In this document: piece by piece, positions 11,300 to 23,200 of the stretch
How positions within the stretch are numbered: the stretch's first letter is position 1
Layout: each line of letters opens with the position of its first letter
NCBI GenBank assembly: GCA_019426215.1
Contig: CM033402.1
Span: 23,260,104 to 23,324,103, forward strand
Direction of reading: 5' to 3'
Source of the DNA: Buddleja alternifolia
Taxonomy: Eukaryota; Streptophyta; Magnoliopsida; Lamiales; Scrophulariaceae
Length of the DNA: 64,000 bases
Made by a program: the position numbers and the translations under genes
The notes under the pieces: model-generated
Databases searched by the model: none
Told to the model about the DNA's origin: nothing
The model's input: only the letters and a program-made list of their open reading frames with translations

Positions 11300-13909
11300 A
11301 TGCCCCACAGACAGCTATGGCACTTGAGACTAGGTCATGTCGGGGACCAAAGACTTCACGAGTTAGAAAAGGATAGAGTCATAGACTCGTTGGGATTAGA
11401 TCCCTGTCCCACTTGTGAGTCTTGTATCCAAGGCAAAATGACCAAGTCCCCCTTCACAGGGAATTTTGAAAGAACTACAGAAGTCTTAGGTCTAATTCAT
11501 ACTAATGTGTGCAGACCATTTGGAAATATGGCCTGCGGTGGTTTTCAGTACTTCATCACATTTACCGATAACCATTCTAGGTATGGCTACGTGTATTTAA
11601 TGAAGTACAAGTCTGAATCATTGGAGAAATTCATTGAATTCAAGACTTTAGTCGAAAATCTAACCGGGCATCATATCAAGACACTTCGGTCTGACCGCGG
11701 TGGCGAGTATATGAATGCAGAGTTTGACCAGTTCCTTCGGGAACATGGCATACTGTTACAGCTTACTCCTCCAACAACTCCACAATTAAATGGCGTAGCA
11801 AAACAAAGGAATCGAACACTGTTGGACATGGTTCGATCCATGCTCAGCTACACAGATTTGCCCATTTCATTGTAGGGACACGCGCTGCTTACAGCAACTC
11901 ACATTCTGAATAGATGTCCCTCCAAATCTATTCCTAGAACACCGTATCAGATATGGCGTGGAAGGAAGTCTAATCAAAAACACATAAGAATATGGGGTTG
12001 CCCAGCTTACGTGAAAAAAACCAAGGCAGAGAAATTGGAGGCTAGGTCCATAAAAGGACGATTCGTTGGATATCCTGATGATCAGAGAATCATTGTTGCC
12101 TTACAGGCAATCTTTCTCGAAGAAGAATTCATTCGAGAAGGAGGAGCTGGTAGAAGTATTGTTCTACAAGAACCAAATGAATCCCGTGTGGAAGACACTG
12201 TTCAAGAGACCCAACCCGACCCAAAAACGACACAACCATCAGTGCGCAGGTCTACTAGAGTATCTCAACCTCCTGTGAGATATGGTTCTCTGCTACAAGG
12301 AGAGCATAATTTGCATGCAGTAGCAGAAGGAAACCATGGAGATGATCCCTCTAGTTATGACCAGGCAATGATGGATATGGATTCTGCAAAATGGCATGAA
12401 GCTATGAAAGTGGAAATGGATTCGATGTATTCGAACCAAGTCTGGAATCTAGTAGATCCTCCCAAAGGTATTGTACCTATTGGATGCAAATGGATCTATA
12501 AGAGAAAGATAGGTCCGGATGGCAAGGTGGATACCTATAAGGTCAGGCTAGTGGCGAAAGGGTATAGTCAGAAGGAGGGCATTGACTATGAGGAAACCTT
12601 TTCACCAGTAGCTATGATCAAATCTATTAGAATTCTACTTTCAATAACTGCATACCTAGATTATGAGATTTGGCAAATGGATGTGAAAACCGCCTTCCTA
12701 AATGGATTCCTCGAGGAGGATATCTATATGGAGCAGCCTAAAGGTTTTCTATCCAATGCCAATTCTCATAAGGTCTGCAAGTTAAATAGGTCCATTTATG
12801 GACTGAAGCAGGCCTCTCGCAATTGGAACCTTCGTTTTGATGAAGAAGTACGAAACAATGGCTTTATCAAAAACGGGGATGAACCATGTGTCTATAAAAG
12901 GGTCAGTGGGAGCAAGATATCATTCCTGGTACTATACGTGGACGACATTCTACTTATAGGGAATGATACAGGTTTGCTAACTTCGGTTAAGACATGGCTT
13001 TCAAGCACATTCTCCATGAAAGACTTAGGAGAAGCCACCTATGTCCTAGGAATTCGAATGTACAGGGATAGATCGAATAAGACAATAGGTCTCTCCCAAG
13101 CCCTCTACTTAGAAAAGGTCCTGAAGCGATTTGGGATGGAAAATTCTAAAAGAGGTCTTTTGCCCATGAGACATGGAATTCATCTCTCCAAAAAGATGAG
13201 TCCTCAAAGTGAGGAAGATTGAAGAGAAATGAATACCATCCCCTATGCATCAGCAGTGGGAAGTCTCATGTACGCTATGTTATGCACGAGACCAGATCTT
13301 GCATACGCTGTGAGCGTAGTAAGTAGGTTTCAAGCTAACCCAGGCAAAGAACATTGGATGGCCGTGAAATCAATCTTAAAGTACTTGAGAAGAACTAAAG
13401 ATATGATCCTCACATATGCCAATGGAGAAATGAAAGTGGATGGTTATACTGATTCAGATTTTCAATCTGACATCGATGACCGAAAATCCACTTCTGGGTT
13501 CATATTCACTTTGAATGGTGGAGTAGTGTCCTGGAAAAGTTCCAAGCAAAGCACAAATGCCGATTCGACCACCGAAGTTGAATATGTGGCAGCCAAGGAG
13601 GCTGTTTGGATAAAGAAGTTCATTACTGAACTTCAAGTTATTTCTAGCATGGAGCTTCCGTTGCCACTATGGTGTGACAACAACGGAGCCATCGCGCAAG
13701 CAAAGGAACTAAGGTCTCACAACAAATCCAAACACATAGAGAGGAGATATCACATAATTGGAGAAATCGTTGGAAGAGGCGACATCGCCGTGCAGAAAAT
13801 AGCCTCGGCGAATAACGTAGTTGACCCACTCACTAAGCCATTAGCGCAGGCGATGCTAGAGCAACATCTTGAGAAGATGGGTGTGAGATACCAAAGCGAT
13901 TGGCACTAA
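11300..13909 (+). pseudogene. copia integrase-RT-RNase H with two in-frame stops
   Basis: Open stretches 11300-11875, 11876-13222 and 13229-13909 share one frame. Stops are TAG at 11873-11875, where relatives have Trp before Gly-His/Gln-Ala, and TGA at 13220-13222. Integrase motifs include Leu-Arg-Ser-Asp-Arg-Gly-Gly-Glu and Asn-Gly-Val-Ala, where the usual Glu-Arg is Lys-Gln, so the third catalytic acid is lost. RT keeps Gln-Met-Asp-Val-Lys-Thr-Ala-Phe and Tyr-Val-Asp-Asp. RNase H keeps Asp-Ser-Asp-Phe and Thr-Glu-Val-Glu-Tyr. After Tyr-Pro-Asp (about 12075) roughly nine to ten codons present in the relative at 60560-60600 are deleted in frame. Confidence 0.88.
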
Positions 13910-13911
13910 GT

Positions 13912-13923
13912 GCAAGTGGGAGA
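13912..13923 (+). promoter_or_regulatory. Polypurine tract before LTR
   Basis: GCAAGTGGGAGA lies between the RNase H stop and the LTR start, with one T between. This is the usual position and form in copia elements. Confidence 0.7.
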
Positions 13924-13924
13924 T

Positions 13925-15572
13925 TGTTAGGTATATGCCCTAGATGCCAATGAGGACAAATAGTTAGATTAGGATATCTTATTATGTTGTACAAACTATT
14001 AGAACGATATTAATAAAAGCATCTACATTTTGTTCATATAAATCTTTATTGCATCTAAATAAGTATTGAACATATAGTCCATGTGAATAAAGGTTTGACT
14101 CTTTGCCCTTTATGGAATAAAGACGTGGCATGGGAAGAGTCTTACACCTTATCACTTAAAAGGGTTCGCAAGTCAAAGATTTTTAATTGGGCATTAAGAT
14201 TTGACTTGTATGACACATGCTCTGACGATGAGTGCCAGTCAAACACTATAGGGATAGTGGAAGCAAGTATCATAGATATGTCAATGGAATTGACATATTC
14301 GAACACGGCTCGTAGTAATCCGATCACATGGGTATTTACTGAGTGACTGTCAATGATTGGATTACTGATCATAATAGTATGCATGAGCCTTAGACCTGAG
14401 GGTTCATGATCAATGTGCTTGTATTATTAGATCTGTTACCAAAGTAGTTAGGCCCATATCACCCGTCGGTGAGGTCGACCTCGAAGTGCGATATCAATGA
14501 GACAAGTAGCAGTTGCTCAGTGATCGCCAAGATGGGATTCACTGTCTCGATAGTAAACGAGAAAGTATCATGTGCGATTATAGGCTAATGAAATTATAAG
14601 TTTTTGGCCAAAGCATAACAACTAACTCACGTGGAACATTGAGGGTAGTTTAGTAATTTCATTATGCTATAATCTAATGCACAGTATCAAGTTTAGTGAG
14701 TTTGACATTTTCCATGACTCTCACTTGATCGGGATACGTCAGTGAAGGGCTTATACTCATACGGCATTTATGATCAAGAGGTTCGTAAAATGATTCGTTT
14801 ATTTCGTACTCAATTGGGTTACGATGTGAGTCCACGGGACTGGCTAGGTGACACTCACATCCTTAGGTAATTCCTCCCTTTGCCAATTGAGACGAACCTA
14901 AAGAGTCGCGCTATAAGAAACAAGCGGGATGTATCTTTTTGTGTAATCTTTTAGAAAGAATTAAATGGACTGATTGATTTAATTAGATTAAATCAATTAA
15001 TTAAATATTTAATTGGATTGGATTGGATTAAATTATTTGATTAGTACATTAATTAATTGGAATTAATTAATAGTATATATTATGTTTAAATTGGATTTAA
15101 ATGTAAATATATATAGATGGGCTAGAAATTAGACAAGCCCACCCAGTCCAAGGCAACCTTAGGAGGGGCGGCCACTTAGGACTTTTTGGAGTAGCCTCCA
15201 ACTTGTTCCACAAGTTAGTTGAGTTTAAAAGGACTCCTATAGTGGAACAAACTTTAAGTACCAAGATAACATTACACAACACAAAAAGAAAAGAACTCGC
15301 ACCCCTCTCTCATCTCTAGCCGTCCACTACTGTAAAGAAGGAGGAGTCTCGGGATCTTTGGAAGGCTCGTTTTGCGTGAAGCTTTAGAGACAGGAGCCCT
15401 TGGAGGATTGTTGTTCTGCAGAATCAATAAAACGAATCAAAAGGTTATGTTTATTCGTTCAAATTTTCGCGAAACCCATGAAAAATCATCAGATCTATTT
15501 TTGTGATCTGCCGGTAGGAATCCTCGAATCTTCCGCTGCAATTCTCTGTTTTCCTGTACGGGATTCCTAACA
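13925..15572 (+). repeat. 3' LTR of the truncated copia element (family A)
   Basis: It begins TGTTAGGTATATGCCC and ends GGATTCCTAACA (inverted TGTTAGG/CCTAACA ends), 1648 bases. A reverse-strand relative fills about 52016-53577, and more distant members are seen at 53578-56608 and 53906-55512. The interior is rich in AATTAATTAAT. The base after the end starts GTAAC, which could be one target-site copy. Confidence 0.88.
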
Positions 15573-15678
15573 GTAACATGTCGGAGGCGTGTCCGACGTG
15601 TATCCGTATCGAACACTGCACGGGAATTTTCGGCCTGTCCATGCAACATAGAGTTGGTCATATTTGTAGTTGGGATAT
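15573..15678. other. Short spacer, no gene
   Basis: About 100 bases of relatively GC-rich sequence with TGTCGGAGGCGTGTCCGAC, a direct/inverted CpG-rich word. Nothing codes. It probably belongs to a neighbouring repeat. Confidence 0.3.
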
Positions 15679-15687
15679 TCTACCCAG

Positions 15688-16535
15688 GGTTCGCTTGATG
15701 CCGCACTCGGTGTGGTGCACCGGGTACCGTAGAAGGTGACATGTGTCATCTTCCTTTACTTTTTCTTTTCATTTTTCCCCCAGTTTTTTCTTGTTTTTTT
15801 CCTGTTTTTTTTCCTATTTCTTTTTTGCGGTTTAGTCTTTGTCTTTCTTCTGATCTTTCTTCAAGTTCTTTTTCTTGTCTTTTCGATTTTTGGTTTCAAA
15901 ATTTTAAGAAAGCTTTTAAGACAATTTCTTATAACAAATTTCCAAATTGACACTTATGAATAGACTGAAAATTAATACGAAATAAAATACTATTTAAATT
16001 TTCAAATCGAGACTTATGGATAGACCAAAACTTAATCCAAAATAAAATACTAATTAATTATCCAATTCGAACAATACAAAATAAGTTGTGTTAAAATTGT
16101 ATTTTAATTCTATTGGCTTATACCTCAAACTACTGGATTTTCAACAAAAAACAATAACGATAGTGAAACATCAAGTAATTACTTTCTTACTAAGTAAAAT
16201 ATCAAGTGATTTGAGTTGTAACAGAAAATAATTAAAATATAATCTCATTCTACTTACTCAAGCCATTCGATTTTGAAGATACAATTGTTTGGTCCACCCA
16301 TCAAGCCATTCAATTTGAAGATACATTTTTTCGATCCACGAACACTCTGTAAAGTAATTCATATATAGATGGAGCCAAAAAAAAAAAAAGAACTTTCTAT
16401 GTTTTAAAATAAGAAGTAGAAAAGAAATGAAAAAGGAATAAAAGAAACAACAAAAAGTAAAAAAGAAAATTAGAAAAAAAAAAAAAGGTGACACATGCCA
16501 CCTTTTGGTGTACTGGGTGGGGCATTGACGAAACC
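15688..16535. mobile_element. Mutator-like MITE with perfect 9-bp target duplication
   Basis: The direct repeat TCTACCCAG flanks the element exactly (15679-15687 and 16536-16544). The ends are inverted repeats: GGTTCGCTTGATGCC on the left and, reversed, GGTTTCGTCAATGCC on the right. The similarity runs inward through a GGTGACATGTGTCATC block to long T-rich and A-rich arms. It is 848 bases with no credible ORF; the Phe-rich reading frame at 15736-15963 is just the pyrimidine-rich arm. Long inverted arms and a 9-bp duplication are the hallmarks of non-autonomous Mutator-like elements. Confidence 0.8.
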
Positions 16536-16548
16536 TCTACCCAGACAT

Positions 16549-17154
16549 TTAGGGCTGTAAACGAGCCGAGCTCGAGCCAAGCCTGATGAAATTTTTAGGA
16601 TCGAGCTCGAGCTCGATTATACTTTTTTGAGCTCGAGCTCAAACTCGACGAGCCTTATTAAGAGCTCGAGTTCAAGCTCGAAGTAGATGAGCTGAGCTCG
16701 AGCTTGAAGTAAAATATAATTTTTTTTAGAAAATAAAATAAATTCTAATTTTTAGCTTATAATAATATACATTAATCAAATATATAATAAGTATTATTAA
16801 GATAAATAATAACTAAATATCTTATATTCAATAATTATTTAGAAAATAGAGGAGAGTGTCGTTAAAACATGATTTCATTAAATTATTTTATAAAAAAGTA
16901 TATCATATCAACTAAAATATGTAATCTTATAATTATAGTTGTTATTGTTTTGCACGATTTAAACAAAGTAGAAAAAAAAATTAATAAAAAATAATAATAA
17001 AAACTCACGAGCCTGCTCATGAGCATATGAACAACTATAAGTGAGCTCGAGTTCGACTCACGAAAAAGCTCGACTCGAGCTCGAGCTGAGCTCTAGTCGA
17101 GCCGGCTCACCATGCTCATGAGCCGGCTCGGCTTACCTTAAACCCCCCCCCCCC
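16549..17154. mobile_element. MITE with subterminal AGCTCGAGCT repeats, probably hAT-like
   Basis: The ends read TAGGGCTGTAAACGAGCCGAGC on the left and, reversed, TAGGGGG...TTTAAGGTAAGCCGAGC on the right. Near both ends the palindromic word GAGCTCGAGC and variants occur more than ten times, while the centre is very AT-rich. TAGGG ends with repeated subterminal words fit hAT-type MITEs. The flanks CAGACATT and CAGGCACT agree at only part of eight positions, so the target duplication is not proved. A C12 tract lies in the right end. Confidence 0.6.
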
Positions 17155-17204
17155 TACAGGCACTCCATTCGCAACACCACCATTTTTGGTTTAATAATTT
17201 CAAA

Positions 17205-17213
17205 CTATATATG
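17205..17213 (+). promoter_or_regulatory. Possible TATA box of the GH3 gene
   Basis: CTATATATG lies 63 bases before the ATG at 17268 and 27 before the ATG at 17232. If used, transcription would begin near 17235-17240, after the first ATG, which favours 17268 as the start codon. A short GATA repeat (17217-17231) lies between. This is inference from spacing only. Confidence 0.35.
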
Positions 17214-17267
17214 CAATAGATAGATAGATAGGTGATAGGTGTATTGAAGACGACGAAATTTGATGCG

Positions 17268-20200
17268 ATGAACTGCATATACAAAGACCCGAATGCCCCC
17301 ATCGAAGCCAGAGTCAAAGACCTCCTCTCTCTCATGACCCTTGAAGAAAAAATTGGCCAAATGACTCAGATTGAGCGCAGCGTCGCTACTCCTTCTGCCA
17401 TTAAACACCTTTCCGTAGGTCAGTATAAATATTTCATTCTTATGCTTAAATTCCATATTGCTTTCTTTTACTTGATCACATTACTCATTACAGGGAGAGT
17501 AGTATATTAAAATATGAATACTGCTTTCTATATCTTAATTTTGTGTTTGTAATTTGCCACCCAGATGGTTTTTGTATCATAGTTAACTCATGCATAAGTT
17601 CCTTTTTTTGTTTTTTTGCGTGCTGTTTGGAATCAATGATTGGAATTTGAGATGTTGCAACATTCTTATTTCAATTGCTTAGTTCTAAACCATAAGCCTA
17701 ATATATAGATGGGATGGGAAAAGAAAAATCTATATCTTTTGGCAACACAAGGGTTCGACTTTAATTGCATTTTGTTATTGGGTAAGTGCAGGTAGCATTC
17801 TGAGTGTTGGTGGAAGTGGGCCATTTGAAAATGCAAAGTGTTCAGATTGGGCCGCCATGGTAGATAATTTTCAAAAGAGTGCAATGGAATCGCGGCTTGG
17901 AATCCCGTTATTGTATGGGATTGATGCTGTTCATGGTAATAACAATGTGTATGGTGCTACAATTTTTCCTCACAACATAGGCATTGGAGCTACCAGGTTC
18001 AATATTTATAATGAACTATGTAAAAGATTAAATTCAATACAGCTTTTATGACTGTTGGCTACTTAATTTGAGCGTATAATCTTTTAGAGATGCTGACTTG
18101 GCACGGAGGGTTGGCGCTGCTACATCTCTTGAAGTTAGAGCGAGCGGGATACACTATACTTTTGCTCCATGTGTTGCTGTAAGTTTGGATGTTTTCCTAG
18201 TTTTTCATGGAAACAAATAACTTCGTGATTCAGCCTTGAGGTAGTGGTTAATGATATTTCACATTCCTGGTATTTGGAGCCAATTGCTCCACTTGAATCT
18301 AGAGTTTAAATGAAACGGACTGAAAAGGGAAAGAAATCAATTAATTATAAGTTTCTGGCAATTTCTTTCAATCAAAATAAGCTCTATAGCTTGAACAAAT
18401 TCCTAAATGTCAGTGAAAATTCGGAAAAAGAGAAAATGGCATAAAGTATATGTTAACTGAGATCTCTTCTAATTAATAGATACAAGCTTTACCCTGATGT
18501 TCTTGTTTATTTTTCCAAAGAACAACAGAAACACAATTCTCAACATTTTCATCAGTCAAATCCAAGATTTTAAAAACAAAATACCAAGATTCTAGCGAAG
18601 TTCAGGAATATTTCAAATTGGTTTCATTTTATAATTTTATCGTATATTGAAGTGGAAGTATGAGAGTTGAGATGAGATTCTTAAACATTTACAGAAGTTG
18701 AATATTTATTCCACATAGTAATTGAAGTCTCAAATACCGTCTTTTTTATCTTTTTCCTTTTTTTCCATGTGTAGCTGATGAACAATTACCTTTCTCTTAT
18801 TTATTGCTTTCAGTTTTCCTTTATGTTTTATCCCATTCATTATGTCATAACTGGCTTGGTGTTAATTAAGATGATGATGATGGTGATGATGCTAACAGGT
18901 GTGCAGAGATCCCAGATGGGGAAGATGCTATGAGAGTTTTGGTGAAGACCCTCAGGTTGTTAAGATGATGACCTCGATGGTCACAGGCTTGCAAGGACAA
19001 CCACCCCAAGGGCACCCCACAGGTTACCCGTTTATTGCCGGAAGGTAAAATGAACTCTAATTGATTCACCTTTATGCTATGTTTGCTTCAAGGATTTCCG
19101 AGAGGGGAATGAAGTGGAAAAGGACAAGGTCTAATAAAACACAAAGTCACGTTATTTGAAGTGAGATTTTTTTTTCCTCGTTGTCACCCTCGCTAAAATC
19201 CAAGGTCCAAACAAATCCATAAAGAACACTTTTATGTTGTTACCACTTTCTCATGATTTCATACTTCTTTGAGGTTGTGTGAGGATTGAAAAATTTGTAA
19301 GCTATAAATTTCAACATACAAATCCATTGAGCTTGCTCGTCTCGATGATTGCAATTATAACGGATTTTTTGGCACTGTTCTTCAATCATTATGGTGGATT
19401 TCAAATCACGTAATTGAAATCATTTCCTCGAATCGAAATCCTTTTATCCTAACAATTCCATACATTTCTTAACTTTAGACAGTTGATTTCAACATTATAT
19501 TGTGATTGTACATCTTGGTGTGACAAGAAAGTAAAGCTAGGAGCAGAGAAAAGATTGACAAAGGAAACATTGGTGTTAAATTTGTAGAGATTGTTTTTCT
19601 TCTTCTGCTATGTAAACTTAGTACGAACACCGAAACTTTGTAGTGTATGAAAACTTGGTATATTAGTGGTGCTTTAATAATTTATTTCTTTCAACTTTGT
19701 TTATAGATCTTCTGTTTCGCTTTATAAGGATTTGTGTCTCCTTGAAGTACATATTGTTCATTTAATTTGTTTATTTATCTCTTTGCCTGACTGATGAGAC
19801 TATTTGACTTCAGAGAAAATGTTGTTGCATGCGCAAAGCATTTTGTAGGAGATGGTGGAACAAGGAGTGGTGTAAACGAGGGAAATACAATAACATCATT
19901 TGATGAACTAGAGAAAATCCACTTGGCTCCTTACCTTGACTGTATTTCTCAGGGAGTGTGTACTATCATGGCATCGTACTCTAGCTGGAATGGGACCAAA
20001 TTACACAATAACCATTTTCTTCTTACACAACTCTTAAAAGAGAAGCTTGGGTATAAGGTAATCGAATACAAATTGCTACACAAATCTACGATTTATGATA
20101 TTGGTAAAACACACGTCTTCCTTTCTTCCTGGCGGGTGCCTCATCATGCTATTACATTCTAGAACCAAGGAAAATGTGAAAATATGCTGCATAAGTATGA

Positions 20201-23200
20201 CATAATTCAGCATTCACTTTGATCTTTCATAACTCTTGATCACTGCAAAACCCAGCCAATAAAAAATGACTTGTAAAACCCATTTGTAACGCACAGACGT
20301 GATTCTTTTTTACACAAAAATGCAGCGATTTAGGAACAGAATGCATTGTCCTGATTGCAAGGAATTGTACTACTAGGAAATTGAGTTGATAGTAACTTAA
20401 GTTCATTTGGTTGTTTCCTTAAGTAATATGGTAGCCCAAATTTTTTCCTTTTTTTCTTTTTTTTTTGTGTGTGTGTATTTATTCTATTAATGCCTCAAGA
20501 AGACACTAGTGTGATCGAGGTGCCCGTGCGATTTGGATAGATAGGAGGCTGAGGCCATTAGTGATCTCTTTAAACAAGTGGTGCACCGATTCACATGTTG
20601 ACATTAAAGTTAAATTAACTCAGCCACTTGCCATGGTTGCACTAATAAAAGGTTACTTGGTGAAATATGAATTAAGAAATGATGGGTAAAAATGGCTATG
20701 TGATCGGTTGTGATTGAAAGAAGTCACATGGTACCATGGTATTGAAAGTTGCACTATACATCTGACGATTGCTTTGATGTTTGTGGAGGATGTGCAGCTT
20801 GTTTATGGGGAGGGTTTTCTGCTGAACAAATAGGTTGGTACTCTATTCTATTTTTCTCTGGAAAAATGATAAGATGGAGTTGTTAGACTTTTGACACTGT
20901 TAACCTGTTTTGATTCATTTTAGAACGAGTCGTGGGATTATGGGAGTGAAGCCCAGGGCTTATCATTTAGTTGCAAGTCAGTTATTCATCTAGGATCCAT
21001 ATTTTTAAACCATAGTGATATAGAAGTTGCTTGTCCGAATTAGAAACACGAATAACTGTGATTCAACTTCTTCAAATTTCCAGTATTCTTGTACACTGCT
21101 TCTTAGATACGGGCTACTAGGAGTGAGGCAATTTTGTGGATCTGCCAGGGAGTTCCCGATAAAGAGGATGCATCGTCTGTTTGGGCCTAATTTGGACCCA
21201 CTGGCTTCAGCTAAAGGTCTTAGGTCCATCTCTCTTTATAAGCTTAAACATTTTATGTTTGATCCTATGTGGGACAATCTCCTTCACAAGAAGTTCAAGA
21301 CGTATGCAGTGGGAGTTAGCTTACTTGGGTAGATACTTGGACATTAGTATTGCAATTTAATTATATAGGGTAAACTTAATGAAAACATGAGTCTAAGGAA
21401 CAAAATTGGGTTAACCACATGGATTGTCGGATGAAATTTTAATTGGTTCATAAGTTGGTATAATCGAATATCCGACAACTTCATTGACCATGTTCGCAAA
21501 AGCAAACACGAGTGTGAAGTAGTTACTAGCGGCGCATATTGTCGACAATGTTTAGTAATGTCCACAATGGTCCTTGTATTTCATCTGTCATGTGATTTTT
21601 GGATACCATGACATTGTTCTACTGTTCTCAGTAAACTGAATGCTGTCAAAGTAACTGAACTTCAATAGATGCTGAATATATTGAGATTTTCTTGCAGGGG
21701 TTTATCATTTCTGACTCTGAAGGCCTTGATCGGCTTTCTAATCCTCATGGATCTAATTACCAGCAGAGTGTTCTGTCAGCAATCACTGCAGGAATTGATA
21801 TGGTGAAGGATCACATTGTTTTTCCTATATTTCAAGATCATACAGAACCGGAAATAATTCATCTCTTTTTGCTTTCTGACCAGGTTATGGTGCCTTATCG
21901 ATTTCAATTATTTCTAGAAGATTTGATGCATTTGGTGGAGTCTGGAAAAATATCAATGACCAGAATTGATGATGCAGTTGAAAGAATTCTCAGAGTAAAG
22001 TTTGCTTCTGGCCTCTTTGAACATCCCCTGAGTGATGGATCATTCTTGGGTACAGTTAGATGTGAGGTGAGCTTTTTGTTGACTTTTTCATTAGTAAGTA
22101 AATTTTGTTGTCATGAAAGTGCAATATTATATCACCCTTGGGCAAGACTCCTAATGTTTGGATTATTGTGGCAGCTACATAAGAAATTAGCACGTGAAGC
22201 AGTTCGTAAGTCCTTAGTTCTGTTGAAGAATGGGAAGGATCCAAAGAAACCATTTCTTCCACTGGATAAGAATGCAAAAAAAATTCTTGTGGTTGGAAAA
22301 CACGCTGATGACCTGGGATATCAATGTGGTGGATGGACTATGAGTTGGGAGGGGAAAAGCGGCAAAATAACCACTGGTAATTACTCTTCTGCCAGTTTAG
22401 CTAACTTCAAAATAGTAGCATGCTTCAGAACAAAAAAAAGGACTAAAAGGTTAACATCATCATCATGTGTGGTAATAAACCATAAACAGGGAGGAGCCTC
22501 TGTCTCCTATTCAACATTTTGTATCATGTTCTATTTCCATAGTACTAAATTACGCTTCTATTAATCTCTTTTAGGTTTCCATTGCTTGAACTTTTTATCG
22601 GGTGTTAGTCATGATAATGGAGACCTACTTGCTTATTTGCTGTTATGTTAATTACATTAGAATCCATTTATTTGTCAAATGAATTATGTCATTGCAGTAG
22701 CTTTTGTCTAATATTCCGTGTATTTCCAAATTTATATGTTTTTATAGTGAAGTCTATGACTAATAATGATGTATCATTATTGAAGATGTTATGAAGTGGA
22801 TTTTGAAGAATTAGTTAATTACATTATATCATTTTATTTCCTAGTTTCAGTCTTGTTAGTTTAGGAGTTTAATTACTTGTTGATTAAGTTTTCTAGTTGC
22901 TTAGGGGTCAAGTTATTTCCTTTCTACTAGGAGTCAAACTTAGGCTTGTTGGGCAAGATTTATTCTTGTAAGACTTTCGAGTTATCGAAAGTATTTCTTT
23001 TGTCGTTATTTATTCTGTTTCTATCGATTTATAAAAATCTGCGTCCATCAATTTGGTCCGACTTGCCGAATTCGGGCGGGCTGCGGAAAGGGGCTACCCG
23101 ATGGTGGGCCCAGGGGTTGCCACCCCGGATGTGGGGCCAAGGGGATTGCCACCCGGGAAGTGGGCCTTGGTATGGGTTGCCACCCGGAGTGTGCCGTCCG

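Larger units (their letters stand above)
11300..15572 (+). mobile_element. Ty1/copia element, 5'-truncated, with 3' LTR
   Basis: Coding begins inside the GAG-pre-integrase region. It continues through integrase, RT and RNase H to the stop at 13907-13909, followed directly by a polypurine tract and a 1648-base 3' LTR. The 5' LTR, primer site, gag and protease are missing. All open segments share one frame and are interrupted only by stop codons, so the decay is by point mutation and a small in-frame deletion. The degenerate element at 53578-60999 is a relative with closely similar integrase. Confidence 0.9.

Noticed and set aside
15736..15963. Phe-rich ORF of 75 residues
   Set aside because: It is the pyrimidine-rich arm of the MITE at 15688-16535, low complexity, with no codon structure.
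21027..21332. 101-residue ORF in GH3 intron 5
   Set aside because: It has no family resemblance and lies between well-placed splice sites of exons 5 and 6.
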